Positions 9,300 through 18,054 of a DNA stretch of 64,000 nucleotides are shown here, piece after piece. The position numbers and the translations under genes are program-made. The stretch is taken from assembly GCF_019880205.1 (NCBI RefSeq), contig NZ_CP082293.1, positions 171,470 to 235,469 of the forward strand, in the 5' to 3' direction. The stretch is from Pantoea alfalfae. GTDB lineage: Bacteria; Pseudomonadota; Gammaproteobacteria; Enterobacterales; Enterobacteriaceae. The notes under the pieces are model-generated. The model saw nothing but the letters and a program-made list of their open reading frames with translations. It was not told the DNA's origin and made no database searches. How positions within the stretch are numbered: the first letter of the stretch is position 1; each line of letters opens with the position of its first letter.

Positions 9300-9308
9300 A
9301 TGTATACT
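9281..9308 (+). promoter_or_regulatory. Predicted sigma-70 promoter of the TetR gene
   Basis: TTGATT (9281-9286) and TATACT (9303-9308) are separated by 16 bases, upstream of the TetR-family gene. The -35 box lies inside the right arm of the operator, which would allow self-repression. Confidence 0.5.
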
Positions 9309-9339
9309 TAAACTCAATTTTTAAGAGGGGCAGGAAACC

Positions 9340-9888
9340 ATGAAAGTGTCGAAAGAGCAGGTTCGGGAAAACCGGACACGCATTGTTGAAACGGCCTCAG
9401 AACTTTTTCGTGAGCGCGGTTACGATGGCGTGGGCGTCGCGGAACTGATGGCTGCGGCGGGATTAACACACGGCGGGTTCTACAAACACTTTAGTTCCAA
9501 GGCTGACCTGATGTCGGAGGCCATGAGATGTGGTTTTACGCGATCGGCAGAAAGTACGGTTGGTGTGAGCCGGGAAAAATTTATTGAATACTACCTCTCC
9601 CGACAACACCGCGATGATATGGGGAACGGGTGTGTGATGTCGGCACTAGGCACCGATACTGCGCGTCAGTCTGAGTCAATGAAGGCGGCATTTGCGGCCG
9701 GGATTGAACGTCAGCTCGCAGTGTTGGGGAATGAAAATGTAACGCGCGCTGACCTGATTGATAATATTGCACATCTTGTTGGTGCCCTGGTTCTATCTCG
9801 TGCCTGCCCTGATAACTCAGCACTGGCTGATGAAATTCTGGATGTGTGCCGTAATCGCCTTTGCAGTCAGGATGTCCATAAGGATTGA
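9340..9888 (+). CDS. TetR/AcrR-family transcriptional regulator
   Basis: A 182-residue repressor with the N-terminal TetR helix-turn-helix at about residues 12-58 (TASELFRERGYDGVGVAELM, THGGFYKHFSSKADL). The C-terminal part has SRQHRDDMGNGCVMSALG, a segment typical of the TetR_C group found with NemR-like regulators, with a Cys that could sense electrophiles. It is divergent from the ene-reductase/SDR cluster and shares the paired operator with it, so it most likely represses that cluster until a reactive compound is present. A ribosome site (AGGA) precedes the ATG. Confidence 0.88.
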   Translation: MKVSKEQVRENRTRIVETASELFRERGYDGVGVAELMAAAGLTHGGFYKHFSSKADLMSEAMRCGFTRSAESTVGVSREKFIEYYLSRQHRDDMGNGCVMSALGTDTARQSESMKAAFAAGIERQLAVLGNENVTRADLIDNIAHLVGALVLSRACPDNSALADEILDVCRNRLCSQDVHKD

Positions 9889-9941
9889 ATATATTCTGTT
9901 GCGGGAATTATTTTATGAGCAGTGCAGTAATTAAATAACCC

Positions 9942-9957
9942 ATGTCCGCTTCTGGCC
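9942..9957. repeat. Fragment of a dispersed TGTCCGC repeat, copy 2
   Basis: ATGTCCGCTTCTGGC is identical to the stretch at 5090-5104. The second arm is not preserved. It lies between the TetR gene and the following broken small gene. Confidence 0.5.
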
Positions 9958-10025
9958 CATGATACGGCTTTTGTTCCATGAGGACATTGTCATGTTCAAT
10001 CTTCATAGTGTCAGGAGATTTGATT

Positions 10026-10266
10026 ATGGATGTCCCATATGAGCGAGATGCAGACATTATGGTCTGCCTCCGGGGAATATCGATCGCGACGATTACACCT
10101 GAGGATATAGCCGCACTGCTGCTCGCTCAAGCGTTCGGAGGGCGTATATTCCCGCTAACCGTACCCGGAGAGGCTGACCCTCGATCAGATTGCTGTTCAC
10201 TTTGCTTCGGTCTGGGGTTGTGCGGCTGATGTGCCAGACCTTACGCCTGACAGCTATGTTGAATAG
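10026..10266 (+). pseudogene. Small unknown protein, frameshifted
   Basis: From the ATG at 10026 the frame encodes MDVPYERDADIMVCLRG and continues to FGGRIFPLTVPGE. The natural continuation, LTLDQIAVHFASVWGCAADV and DLTPDSYVE, is in another frame and ends with TAG at 10264-10266. Joined, they give a protein of about 80 residues without a recognised family. The one-base shift is near 10170. It is probably dead, unless the shift is a sequence error. Confidence 0.5.
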
Positions 10267-10442
10267 CTGCTCAGACAGACACCGATGACAAAGATGAAAT
10301 CGGAAGTTACCACTGCGCCCCTTTATCGCCGCTGGTCAGCAACACTGTGGAAACCATTACCGGTCGTCCACCGGAGCGGTACGCCGAGTATCTGGTTACG
10401 AACTTTTGCACCGAAAGCCTGAATAAAGCTGACGAAAGATGA
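10263..10442 (+). pseudogene. Possible C-terminal remnant of an NmrA-like NAD(P)-binding protein
   Basis: An open stretch without its own start encodes LVSNTVETITGRPPERYAEY followed by LVTNF and a stop at 10440-10442. The pattern resembles the C-terminus of NmrA/SDR-type NAD(P)-binding proteins (TGRPPxxxAEY). The evidence is a short pattern only. Confidence 0.25.
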
Positions 10443-10704
10443 ATACACCAGCCTGTATTTCCGGTTTAACTTTCAGCATAAAGCAGTCCGATAGGGTCTT
10501 AAATGCGTTTTAAGTGAAAACGGTAGCTAAAAATTATGCTCACTGCCTTCTGGTGGCTTTAAAATAACGCATTGTATTAATAAATGCTTGGGTAATTAAC
10601 AGTCGCCAGGCACCATCCTTTTTTCATCCAACGATCGATGCTAATCATCCAGGGTTAGTTTATTAGAGTAAGCACCAGGCATAATGGCCAGTTTATTTCA
10701 TATT

Positions 10705-10727
10705 AAAAAAGGCGCTTAATCAGCGCC
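10705..10727 (-). terminator. Rho-independent terminator of the inositol-type operon
   Basis: On the minus strand GGCGCTGATTAAGCGCC forms a 6-base stem with a 5-base loop, directly followed by six T. It lies 46 bases after the stop of the iolE-like gene. Confidence 0.8.
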
Positions 10728-10772
10728 AGATGACCCTATATAGTAACCTGATGGCTAATTTTTAACGGCGAC

Positions 10773-11669
10773 TCAGATTCCAATCTCATTTTTAACCCAT
10801 GCTCGCGCTTTTTTGACCGTCTCTAATGGCGGTGCTTTTACCGGGTCTTGTTCTGCCTCAATAATTATCCAACCACTATAATTTGATTGTTTCAGAAAAT
10901 TAATTACTGGCGTGTAATCGACGATGCCATCTCCAGGAATGGTGAACAGACCGTTTCTGACAGCATTATTAAAGCTCCAATCATTGTTGATCACATTATT
11001 TAATACATTTCCACGCACATCCTTCATATGGATATGTGCCACCCGGTTGCCGTAGTTTTCCAGCACCCAGCTAATGTCTATGCCAGCAGTTGTCGCATGG
11101 CCACAATCCAGCACGATACCCACTACATCATCAGTCGCTTCCAGGAATGCTTTTAACTCATCGTTAGTTTCTACAATCATCATCAAATGATGATGGTAAG
11201 CGAGACGCAAGCCGTAAGTTTTCAACAGTGACGCAGCCAGACTATTTACCTTCTGCGCATACTGCTCAAGATTGATGCTCCCTAAAGCTGGAGACAGCGA
11301 TAATGGCTCATCCAGAGGAGAATTGCCTGGCATAACACCGCACTCACCATAAACCATTACTTTCGCCCCAAGAGACTTGAGAAGTAATGCGTGATTGTGA
11401 ACAGCTTCAAGCTCTTCCTCGACGCTATGCTCAGCAAGAAATCCGTTAAACCAGCCGGATGCCAGCTTGAGCTTTGCGTTGGAGAGAATCGGCTGGAGTG
11501 TATTAATTGTTCCCGGGAATTTACGCCCCAACTCAATCCCTTCATAACCAGCTGCTGCGGCTTCTTCCAGGCAGGTTTCTAGCGGGATATCGCCGCCGAG
11601 ATCTGCCAGTACATCATTGGTCCAGGACAGTGGACTCACTCCAACAAGAATACGCGTTGATACGCTCAT
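10773..11669 (-). CDS. iolE: Myo-inosose-2 dehydratase (IolE-like)
   Basis: A 298-residue xylose-isomerase-like TIM-barrel protein. The N-terminus ILVGVSPLSWTNDVL and GYEGIELGRKFP, plus the metal-ligand segments MVYGECG, LDCGHATTAGID, HIHMKD and IIIEAEQDP, match IolE, which dehydrates scyllo-inosose in inositol catabolism. The start at 11669 has AAGGA upstream. The longer frame adds 46 residues of unrelated character. It is the last gene of a four-gene minus-strand operon with a TIM-barrel isomerase, an IolG-like dehydrogenase and a sugar porter. The later pathway genes (iolB, iolC, iolD) are not in this window. Confidence 0.85.
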   Translation of the reverse strand: MSVSTRILVGVSPLSWTNDVLADLGGDIPLETCLEEAAAAGYEGIELGRKFPGTINTLQPILSNAKLKLASGWFNGFLAEHSVEEELEAVHNHALLLKSLGAKVMVYGECGVMPGNSPLDEPLSLSPALGSINLEQYAQKVNSLAASLLKTYGLRLAYHHHLMMIVETNDELKAFLEATDDVVGIVLDCGHATTAGIDISWVLENYGNRVAHIHMKDVRGNVLNNVINNDWSFNNAVRNGLFTIPGDGIVDYTPVINFLKQSNYSGWIIIEAEQDPVKAPPLETVKKARAWVKNEIGI

Positions 11670-11757
11670 ATTTCTATCCTTCAAAATAAAAAGCACCGCT
11701 CCCGATGAGCTGCGAAGCGATGCTAACCAGGTCCTGCGAGGCTCGGGGGGGCAGGGA

Positions 11758-12537
11758 TTACAGGGTGAACGCTTCGCGGAAAGCGTCCAGCGCCGCCACA
11801 GAATCACCTGATGCCCAACCTTCCAGTGCTACCACGCCGTGGTAGTTGATGCCCTGCAGCGCCCGGGCAACGGCTTTGTAGTTGATCTCGCCCGTTCCCG
11901 GCTCCTTACGGCCCGGCACGTCAGCGACCTGGATTTCACCAATGTACTTCTCGCTTTTCTGAATCAGCTCAATCAGGTTTCCTTCACCAATCTGCGCGTG
12001 ATAAATATCAAGGTTCATCTTCAGGTATGGGCTGTTCACTGCGGCAACCAGCGCAAGCGTATCGTCTGCTTTGGCGAAAGGCGTACCCGGATGGTCAACG
12101 GCCGTATTCAGGTTCTCCAGAGTGAACACCTTGCCGGCTTGCTCGCCCAGTTTTGCAAGCGCATCCAGCGTTTTCTTCGCCTTCAGCCACATGTCACCGG
12201 TTACTACTTCAACTGGTTTCACAGGCAGGCCGATATTGTTCAAACCGGTTCCGTGCAGGTTCAGTGACGGACAGCCAAGACGACAGGCAACCTCAATTGA
12301 CTCGCTGGCACTGGAAAGCAGCTGTGCAATCTCTTCGTCGTCGGTCAGGTTTCCTGAGATATAGCCGGTCATTGAAGTAATGCGGGCACCGGTTTTCACC
12401 AGCGCTTCGATGTCTTTCTGGGTCCAGTCCCAGATTTCCACGCCGAAGCCCATGGCGTGAATGCGTTCCACGCGCTCAATGAATGGCAGTTCGAGGAACA
12501 CCATTTCAGCGCATACGGATAATGAATAGTCAGACAT
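11758..12537 (-). CDS. Sugar phosphate isomerase/epimerase, hydroxypyruvate-isomerase-like TIM barrel
   Basis: A 259-residue TIM-barrel protein of the AP-endonuclease-2/xylose-isomerase-like fold. Metal-binding positions are visible: Glu in FTLENLNT, Asp/His in MNLDIYHAQIGEG, the QVADVPGRKEPGTG segment and Glu in VVALEGWA. These match the hydroxypyruvate isomerase (Hyi/OtnI) branch more than IolE or IolI. In the operon it lies between the iolG-like and iolE-like genes, so it probably isomerises or epimerises a keto-inositol or sugar-derived intermediate. The 88 bases to the next gene contain no clear terminator. Confidence 0.8.
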   Translation of the reverse strand: MSDYSLSVCAEMVFLELPFIERVERIHAMGFGVEIWDWTQKDIEALVKTGARITSMTGYISGNLTDDEEIAQLLSSASESIEVACRLGCPSLNLHGTGLNNIGLPVKPVEVVTGDMWLKAKKTLDALAKLGEQAGKVFTLENLNTAVDHPGTPFAKADDTLALVAAVNSPYLKMNLDIYHAQIGEGNLIELIQKSEKYIGEIQVADVPGRKEPGTGEINYKAVARALQGINYHGVVALEGWASGDSVAALDAFREAFTL

Positions 12538-12546
12538 GAGTAATCC

Positions 12547-13554
12547 TTACAGAGTGATCGGCTGAGACTGCTGAACAGAGGCAATACATGCCAGCGCAAT
12601 TTCCAACGCGTTGCGAGCATCTTCGCCCGTTGCCTTCGGGGTTTCACCGGTCGCAACACAACGCACGAAGTCGGTCAGCTCTGCTACATAGGCATCACGC
12701 AGCAGATCGGTATCGCGGCGTGCAGTATCGATTGAGATACCCTCAGCGGTGTACCGCACGCAGTTGTTCACGTTCATATTGCCAGCCTGCAGCATCCCTT
12801 TGCTGCCGAACACTTCACCACGCACGTCGTAGCCATATACTGCCTGGAAATTAGCTTCAGCAGTAGCTATTGCGCCGTTATCAAAACGAATGTTCACTAC
12901 GGCGGTGTCCAGCAATCCACGGTCTTTAAAATCAGGACGAACTAAAGCATCGGCAACGGCATAAACCTGGGTAGGTTTCGCCCCCGGGTTCAGGTGAAGC
13001 AGGATGTCGAAGTCGTGGATAAGGGTTTCCAGGAAAATGGTCCAGTGTGGGATTGGAGCAGGATCGCCCAGGCCTGGATCGCGTGTGGTTGAACGCAGCA
13101 GCTGCGGCACACCAATTTTACCTGCTTTGATTTCTTCGTAAGCAGCAGCAAAACCGCTCACGAAGCGACGGTTGAAGCCAACCTGCAGCGTAACACCGGC
13201 TTCTTCAGCGGCGTTGATTGCCTTATCTGCCTCTTCCAGAGTCACAGCCATTGGCTTCTCACAGAAAACGCCTTTACTCGCCTTTGCTGCTGCTACAATC
13301 AGCTCAGCGTGAGTACGCGCTGGCGATGCTATAACGACTGCGTCGATGTCAGGGTCATTCAGCATTGCCTGCGGGTCGGTATAGGATTTTTGTGCGCCCA
13401 GTTTAGCGGCCAGTTTCTCTGCGGCGCCTGGAACAGGATCTGCAACTGCTACTAAAGTGGCACCTGGAATACGTTGAGCAACCGTTTCACCATGAAAACT
13501 GCCCATACGACCTGCGCCAATCAGACCAACGCGCACAATATTTTTTAAAGACAT
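12547..13554 (-). CDS. iolG: Inositol 2-dehydrogenase-like oxidoreductase (Gfo/Idh/MocA family)
   Basis: A 335-residue enzyme with the N-terminal Rossmann loop GLIGAGRMGSFHGE, the family hallmark CEKPMAV at about residues 97-103, LQVGFNRRF and the catalytic-region segment ETLIHDFDILLHL with the Asp/His of the active site. These match NAD-dependent inositol 2-dehydrogenases, which oxidise myo-inositol to scyllo-inosose, the substrate of the IolE step. It lies nine bases upstream of the TIM-barrel gene. A related sugar rather than inositol as true substrate is possible, since the family is broad. Confidence 0.85.
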   Translation of the reverse strand: MSLKNIVRVGLIGAGRMGSFHGETVAQRIPGATLVAVADPVPGAAEKLAAKLGAQKSYTDPQAMLNDPDIDAVVIASPARTHAELIVAAAKASKGVFCEKPMAVTLEEADKAINAAEEAGVTLQVGFNRRFVSGFAAAYEEIKAGKIGVPQLLRSTTRDPGLGDPAPIPHWTIFLETLIHDFDILLHLNPGAKPTQVYAVADALVRPDFKDRGLLDTAVVNIRFDNGAIATAEANFQAVYGYDVRGEVFGSKGMLQAGNMNVNNCVRYTAEGISIDTARRDTDLLRDAYVAELTDFVRCVATGETPKATGEDARNALEIALACIASVQQSQPITL

Positions 13555-13587
13555 GTGACTCTCCTCAATATGTAGGGTATTTAAGGC

Positions 13588-15039
13588 TTACTTTTGGGAT
13601 ACCGATTCTGGTGTAACGAGCGGTTGCTGCTCATGTCCAAAACGACGGGATTTAGAAAGCATCAGCGGTTCGATGTGCTCCAGCGATACACCTTTTGTCT
13701 CAGGCAGGAAGCGGCCAACGAACCAGAAAGCGATGACGCTGAACCCGCCGCATAGCAGCAGCGGGAAGGCGCCGTGGAAATGCTCCATCAGTGCCGGACT
13801 GCGGTTCATCATTGGAAAGCTCTGAGTAACGATGAAGTTTGAAATCCACAGGGAACAGAAGGCATAGCCCATCGCTACAGCACGCATACGGTTCGGGAAG
13901 ATTTCTGATATCAGCAGCCAGGCACCGAGGCTCCATGACAAGCCGAATACAAAGATAAATCCCACTAAGCCAACCACCGGCAGGTAACCTTTGGCTTCGT
14001 TCATGAAGGCCCAGGAAGTGAAGAACAGGAAGGCAGCGCAACCTAAAGCACCCCAGCGAAGTAACGGAATACGGCCCACGCGGTCAAACGCAACCAACGC
14101 AATACTGACACCCGCTAACAAAGCCAGACCCAGAAAAATGCTTTGAAACAGAGAGTCCTGTGTATTACCCGTCACGTTCTGCAGTAGTGATGGTGCGAAA
14201 TACATCAGGATATTGATGCCGGAAACCTGCTGAAGCACGGCAACGGCACAACCGATCCACAGAATATAAGATGCCTTTTTGTCCTTAAGGATGCCGCGCT
14301 GCGATGGCGCACTGGTTGAGGCGGAATCAACATCAATAGAACTACGGATCTCGGCGTATAAGCGTTCAGCATGTGCTGCGTTGGAAAGAGAGGTCAGCAC
14401 CTTGAGTGATTTCTCTTTTCTGTTATGCATCGCATACCAGCGTGGCGATTCTGGCATAAAGAAGGCCATCACCAGGAACAGGACGCAGGGAACCAGTGCT
14501 GACGCCAGCATCCAGCGCCAGCCCATCGATACAATCCATTCGTGAGCCGCCCCTTTGGCAATCAGATAGTTCACCACGTAAACCACCAGTTGGCCGCTCA
14601 CCATCAGCATCTGCTGCATACCCAGCATGCGCCCACGCAGATCTTTCGGAGACACCTCGGCGATGTAGAGTGGAGTAACGGCAGAGGCCATTCCCACGGC
14701 CAGACCGCCAATCATGCGATAGATAACGAACCAGGTAAGGTCATTGGCGAGAGCCGCGCCGACTGCTGAAATGGCAAACAGAACTGCAGTAATGATTAAT
14801 GTCGCTTTACGGCCAATATGGTCAGTAAGGCGCCCGACACCCCAGGCACCAATAACACATCCCAAAATAACGTTAGAAACCGCCCATCCACTTTCAGCAG
14901 GCGTGAGCGATAAATGTTCAGTCAGTGGTTCGATAACGCCTGAAATAACAGAGGCGTCATAGCCAAGAATGATCCCGCTGACTGATGCGATGGCACAGAT
15001 GAAAATGAGGTAAGGCACATTATGCTTTCGTGTAGACAT
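13588..15039 (-). CDS. MFS sugar porter, probably inositol transporter
   Basis: A 483-residue proton symporter of the sugar-porter family with 12 predicted membrane segments. Hallmarks: GYDASVISGV in segment 1, GRLTDHIGRKATL, RMIGGLAVGMASAVTPLYIA, the loop motif PESPRWYAM before the central loop, QQVSGINILMYFAP in segment 7, and PETKG at the C-terminal end. These match IolT-type inositol and D-xylose/arabinose transporters. It is the first gene of the operon, about 60 bases downstream of a sigma-54 promoter, which fits uptake of the inducing sugar. Confidence 0.86.
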   Translation of the reverse strand: MSTRKHNVPYLIFICAIASVSGIILGYDASVISGVIEPLTEHLSLTPAESGWAVSNVILGCVIGAWGVGRLTDHIGRKATLIITAVLFAISAVGAALANDLTWFVIYRMIGGLAVGMASAVTPLYIAEVSPKDLRGRMLGMQQMLMVSGQLVVYVVNYLIAKGAAHEWIVSMGWRWMLASALVPCVLFLVMAFFMPESPRWYAMHNRKEKSLKVLTSLSNAAHAERLYAEIRSSIDVDSASTSAPSQRGILKDKKASYILWIGCAVAVLQQVSGINILMYFAPSLLQNVTGNTQDSLFQSIFLGLALLAGVSIALVAFDRVGRIPLLRWGALGCAAFLFFTSWAFMNEAKGYLPVVGLVGFIFVFGLSWSLGAWLLISEIFPNRMRAVAMGYAFCSLWISNFIVTQSFPMMNRSPALMEHFHGAFPLLLCGGFSVIAFWFVGRFLPETKGVSLEHIEPLMLSKSRRFGHEQQPLVTPESVSQK

Positions 15040-15099
15040 TTCAATATTTCTCCACGGTGGTTTTTATGATTTGTATTTGTAGGTAAGACCTTTCTGGTT

Positions 15100-15115
15100 A
15101 GCAATGAATGTGCCA
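15100..15115 (-). promoter_or_regulatory. Sigma-54 (-24/-12) promoter of the inositol-type operon
   Basis: The minus strand reads TGGCACATTCATTGCT, which matches the RpoN consensus TGGCAC-N5-TTGCW with GG and GC at the correct distance. It lies 61-76 bases before the start codon of the sugar porter. The divergent gene encodes a sigma-54 activator, so the two fit together. Confidence 0.85.
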
Positions 15116-15179
15116 ACTCACACATCGCTGTTTTATATGGGAATAAAAAAAGATGACGATCACAAAGTGTTTATAAAAA

Positions 15180-15219
15180 GGACATGTCTCCATAACATGT
15201 CTATAGAATGGACATATTC
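15180..15219. promoter_or_regulatory. Candidate upstream activator sites
   Basis: Three similar elements lie in a row: GGACATGTCTCC, AACATGTCTAT and TGGACATATTC. The first has the perfect dyad GACATGTC. They sit about 80-120 bases upstream of the -12/-24 promoter, the usual position for enhancer-binding-protein sites. They also lie just before the start of the activator gene, which would allow self-control. Confidence 0.6.
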
Positions 15220-15232
15220 AAAATATTAGATA

Positions 15233-17230
15233 ATGAAACGTATGAACCATAAAAACGAAAAAACGTGGGACGAGGAATGGGAGCTGATCGCCAGGCTGAA
15301 CCATGCGCAGAAATTTGACGAATACATAGAAGAACTGGGGATAGCCTGGAAAGCTTTCGAGCAGGGAAATGTACCGAAAGGCTTACGCCCGGCTGTTCAC
15401 GCATCATGGATACGTAGCCATGAAGAAGGTATTGATGCCTATCGCTTCGAATACCAGTTATGCGCAGAGCACGAACTTCGCAGAGTCATGACACGGAACT
15501 CGGCATTAATCGCCATAGCGCGCGATATCATGCGTAATCTGCTCGCCTATAATCCTGATGGTCACATCAATCTGACTGACGCTAATGGTGTAACGATGCA
15601 CTATTGTGGCCAGGATTTAACGCCAGTAGGCAGTATTCTCAGCGAGGCAATATCCGGTACCAACTGCACCGGTCGCTGCATTAAAGAGAACAAACTGGTC
15701 TATATGCTGAGCGCAGAAAATTATAAAGAAGCGCTGCGTATTCGTGGCAAACACTGCGCTGCGGCTCCCATCCGGGATGAAAATGGCGTTATGCTGGGCG
15801 TGCTGACATTAACTGCCAATCCTGGCTATTTTCACTACCATACTCTGGGAACCGTTCAGGCTGCTGCAGAGGCAATTTCACAGCAGCTGATTTTGCGTCA
15901 TTTAGTAAATGAGCAGGAATCAGTAATGGAATCGCTGAATGAAGGCGTTCTGGTTGTCAGTGAGAGAGGCACAATTCGGCAGTTAAACCGCTATGCCCGC
16001 CAGATATTAGGTATACAGGAAGATGTCCGCTTCCGTGATGCTGATGAAGTATTCATGCCGGATGATTGTTCATTCAGAGCGCTGCCAGCCTGTAAAGATC
16101 GCAACATTACTCTTTCTCCTGGCCCTGTTTCGCGTATCACATGTGTGATTTCCGTTGTTATCACACCTGAAGGTGGCCGCGTCATTTCTATGCGTGATAA
16201 CCGCCGTATACGTGATATGACGCGTCGTGTTATTGGCAGTAGTGCCAGCTATACCTTTGACATGATTCTCGGCCAGTCACGCATAATGCAGGATACGCGT
16301 AATAAAGCACGTAACGCTGGACGCAGTGATAGTACTGTACTGCTTACAGGCGAAAGCGGTACCGGCAAGGAGCTATTTGCTCAGTCCATCCATAATGGCA
16401 GTAATCGCAATACCGGTCCGTTCCTTGCTGTTAACTGTGGCGCAATTCCTCGTGATCTTGTGCTGAGCGAACTGTTTGGCTATGAGGATGGCGCGTTCAC
16501 TGGTTCAAGACGTGGTGGCTCAGCGGGTAAATTTGAACTGGCAGATGGAGGAACGCTGTTCCTTGATGAAATCGGTGATATGCCGCTCGATGCGCAAGCC
16601 AGTTTGTTGAGAGTACTGCAGGAAGGTGAAGTGACGCGCATCGGCGGGAAGCAACCACTAAAAGTCAATGTGCGTATTGTTGCTGCAACCAATCGCGATC
16701 TGAAAAGAGATATTGATAATGGCTCATTCCGTCGTGATCTCTATTTTCGCCTGAACGTGATCAGTCTGCCCATTCCACCTTTGCGGGTCAGAAAAGAAGA
16801 TATTAAAGAGCTGGCTGACTGGTTCTGCGAAAAAATATGCCGCGCACTCAATCGTGAACGCGCATTACTTTCCGGTTCGGCGCTGCAGATGATGGAAAAC
16901 TATGACTGGCCCGGAAATGTGCGTGAACTGGAAAATATTGTTGAACGAACCATCAACCTGACCGAAACGGACGATATCAGTGATAAAGATCTACCTGAGG
17001 AGCTTCGTCTGTCCGCCTGTGCCATTTCCGATATACCAGGCGAGAGCGTGAAAAGTTTTAGTCTGAAGGATGGCGAGAAGACGCTAATAGAACTCTGTCT
17101 GATGGAAAAAAAGGGCAATATGCGTCAGGTTGCCATCGCGCTGAATCTTTCACGCGGTGCGCTGTATAACAAAATGAAGCGTTACGGGATTGAACCCGAT
17201 AATTACCGCAGGTTGTGTCATGATGTCTGA
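15233..17230 (+). CDS. Sigma-54-dependent transcriptional activator, AcoR-like
   Basis: This 665-residue enhancer-binding protein has an N-terminal GAF-like sensor region (about 60-215), a PAS-like part (about 225-330), the AAA+ domain with Walker A GESGTGKE, the sigma-54 contact loop GAFTGS, Walker [12 protein letters not shown] and the arginine region [11 protein letters not shown], and a C-terminal Fis-type helix-turn-helix ([20 protein letters not shown]). There is no phosphorylated receiver domain, so it should respond to a ligand like AcoR. It is divergent from the inositol-type operon, whose promoter is of sigma-54 type, so it is the likely activator. A strong ribosome site is not visible. 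A second ATG lies three codons in. Confidence 0.9.
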   Translation: MKRMNHKNEKTWDEEWELIARLNHAQKFDEYIEELGIAWKAFEQGNVPKGLRPAVHASWIRSHEEGIDAYRFEYQLCAEHELRRVMTRNSALIAIARDIMRNLLAYNPDGHINLTDANGVTMHYCGQDLTPVGSILSEAISGTNCTGRCIKENKLVYMLSAENYKEALRIRGKHCAAAPIRDENGVMLGVLTLTANPGYFHYHTLGTVQAAAEAISQQLILRHLVNEQESVMESLNEGVLVVSERGTIRQLNRYARQILGIQEDVRFRDADEVFMPDDCSFRALPACKDRNITLSPGPVSRITCVISVVITPEGGRVISMRDNRRIRDMTRRVIGSSASYTFDMILGQSRIMQDTRNKARNAGRSDSTVLLTGESGTGKELFAQSIHNGSNRNTGPFLAVNCGAIPRDLVLSELFGYEDGAFTGSRRGGSAGKFELADGGTLFLDEIGDMPLDAQASLLRVLQEGEVTRIGGKQPLKVNVRIVAATNRDLKRDIDNGSFRRDLYFRLNVISLPIPPLRVRKEDIKELADWFCEKICRALNRERALLSGSALQMMENYDWPGNVRELENIVERTINLTETDDISDKDLPEELRLSACAISDIPGESVKSFSLKDGEKTLIELCLMEKKGNMRQVAIALNLSRGALYNKMKRYGIEPDNYRRLCHDV

Positions 17231-17558
17231 ATCAGCTGTAACAGACCGGAAAAACGTCCGCCTTTGGCACTGAGCGGACATCGGCTCCTTCCCGGGCCTG
17301 AGATATGCCGTAAGAGAGCGTTAGCCACGCACAGAGACCATCGGGCAGTCATCTGATAAAGAACAGGGTTCTGACTTTGAAACACCCTGATTCTAAGCGC
17401 ATTCGATTTCCCGGCCTCGTTCTCTGATCCTGCATCCCGGCTTTACCCTCAAACGGACAACGTAGGGACAAATCAGGACAACATACGGGCAGCGTATGGA
17501 ACCCATCAACGCTCTCAGCTATTCATGACGTTAAATCACGTCTACTGAGGGAGAAAAG
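17231..17558. other. Intergenic region between activator and cupin gene
   Basis: Apart from the hairpin repeat at 17255-17280 nothing recognisable was found. A ribosome site (GAGGGAG) lies just before the cupin gene at its right end. Confidence 0.4.
17255..17280. repeat. Dispersed hairpin repeat with TGTCCGC arms
   Basis: GTCCGC (17256-17261) and GCGGAC (17274-17279) form a perfect stem around CTTTGGCACTGA. The arm sequence is shared with the fragments at 5090 and 9942 and, in the other orientation, with 26324. No T run follows, so it is not a typical terminator, though it lies 25 bases after the activator gene. Confidence 0.55.
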
Positions 17559-17870
17559 ATGAACTTTTATCGCAGTAAAGCATTTACCGGCTCTAAAGCC
17601 TGGGATGCTCAACACATTGCCAGCTTCGATAATATCAGCGTGAAACTTCACTGGACCGATCAGCCCTATAAATGGCACATCAATGACGGACAGGAGGTTT
17701 TTGCTGTCATGGATGGGTGTGTTGAGATGCAATACAAAGAAAACGGTGATATCAAAAGCAGGATACTCAACACAGGTGATATTTTTTATGCCAGCGAAGG
17801 GACAGAACATATTGCGCGTCCGCAAGGTGTCGCCCGCGTGTTGGTCATTGAAAAAGAGGGTTCCGTTTAA
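17559..17870 (+). CDS. Cupin-domain protein
   Basis: A 103-residue single-domain cupin. It carries the two conserved motifs in relaxed form: WHINDGQEVFAVMDG, with a His and Glu of the first metal motif, and GDIFYASEGTEHIARP, with the second-motif His. Such small cupins bind a metal and are found as isomerases, dioxygenases or sensors, and the true role cannot be told from sequence. The gene has a clear ribosome site (GAGGGAGA) and stands alone on the plus strand, convergent with the ABC ATPase gene downstream. Confidence 0.82.
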   Translation: MNFYRSKAFTGSKAWDAQHIASFDNISVKLHWTDQPYKWHINDGQEVFAVMDGCVEMQYKENGDIKSRILNTGDIFYASEGTEHIARPQGVARVLVIEKEGSV

Positions 17871-18054
17871 TAAAGGTCTGCTCCGTTAACCGGTAAAGCC
17901 GGATGTCAGTGTTTGCTTTGGCCATCAGTAATACCAGCCAGCTACCCGCAGGCTGGCGTGAACGGGATAATCTTGCAGGAAACGGCAGACCAGACCTATG
18001 TTTGCCAGGGGCAGGCTGTCGATGTCATATCCAGCCTGCCAGATTTATAAAACC

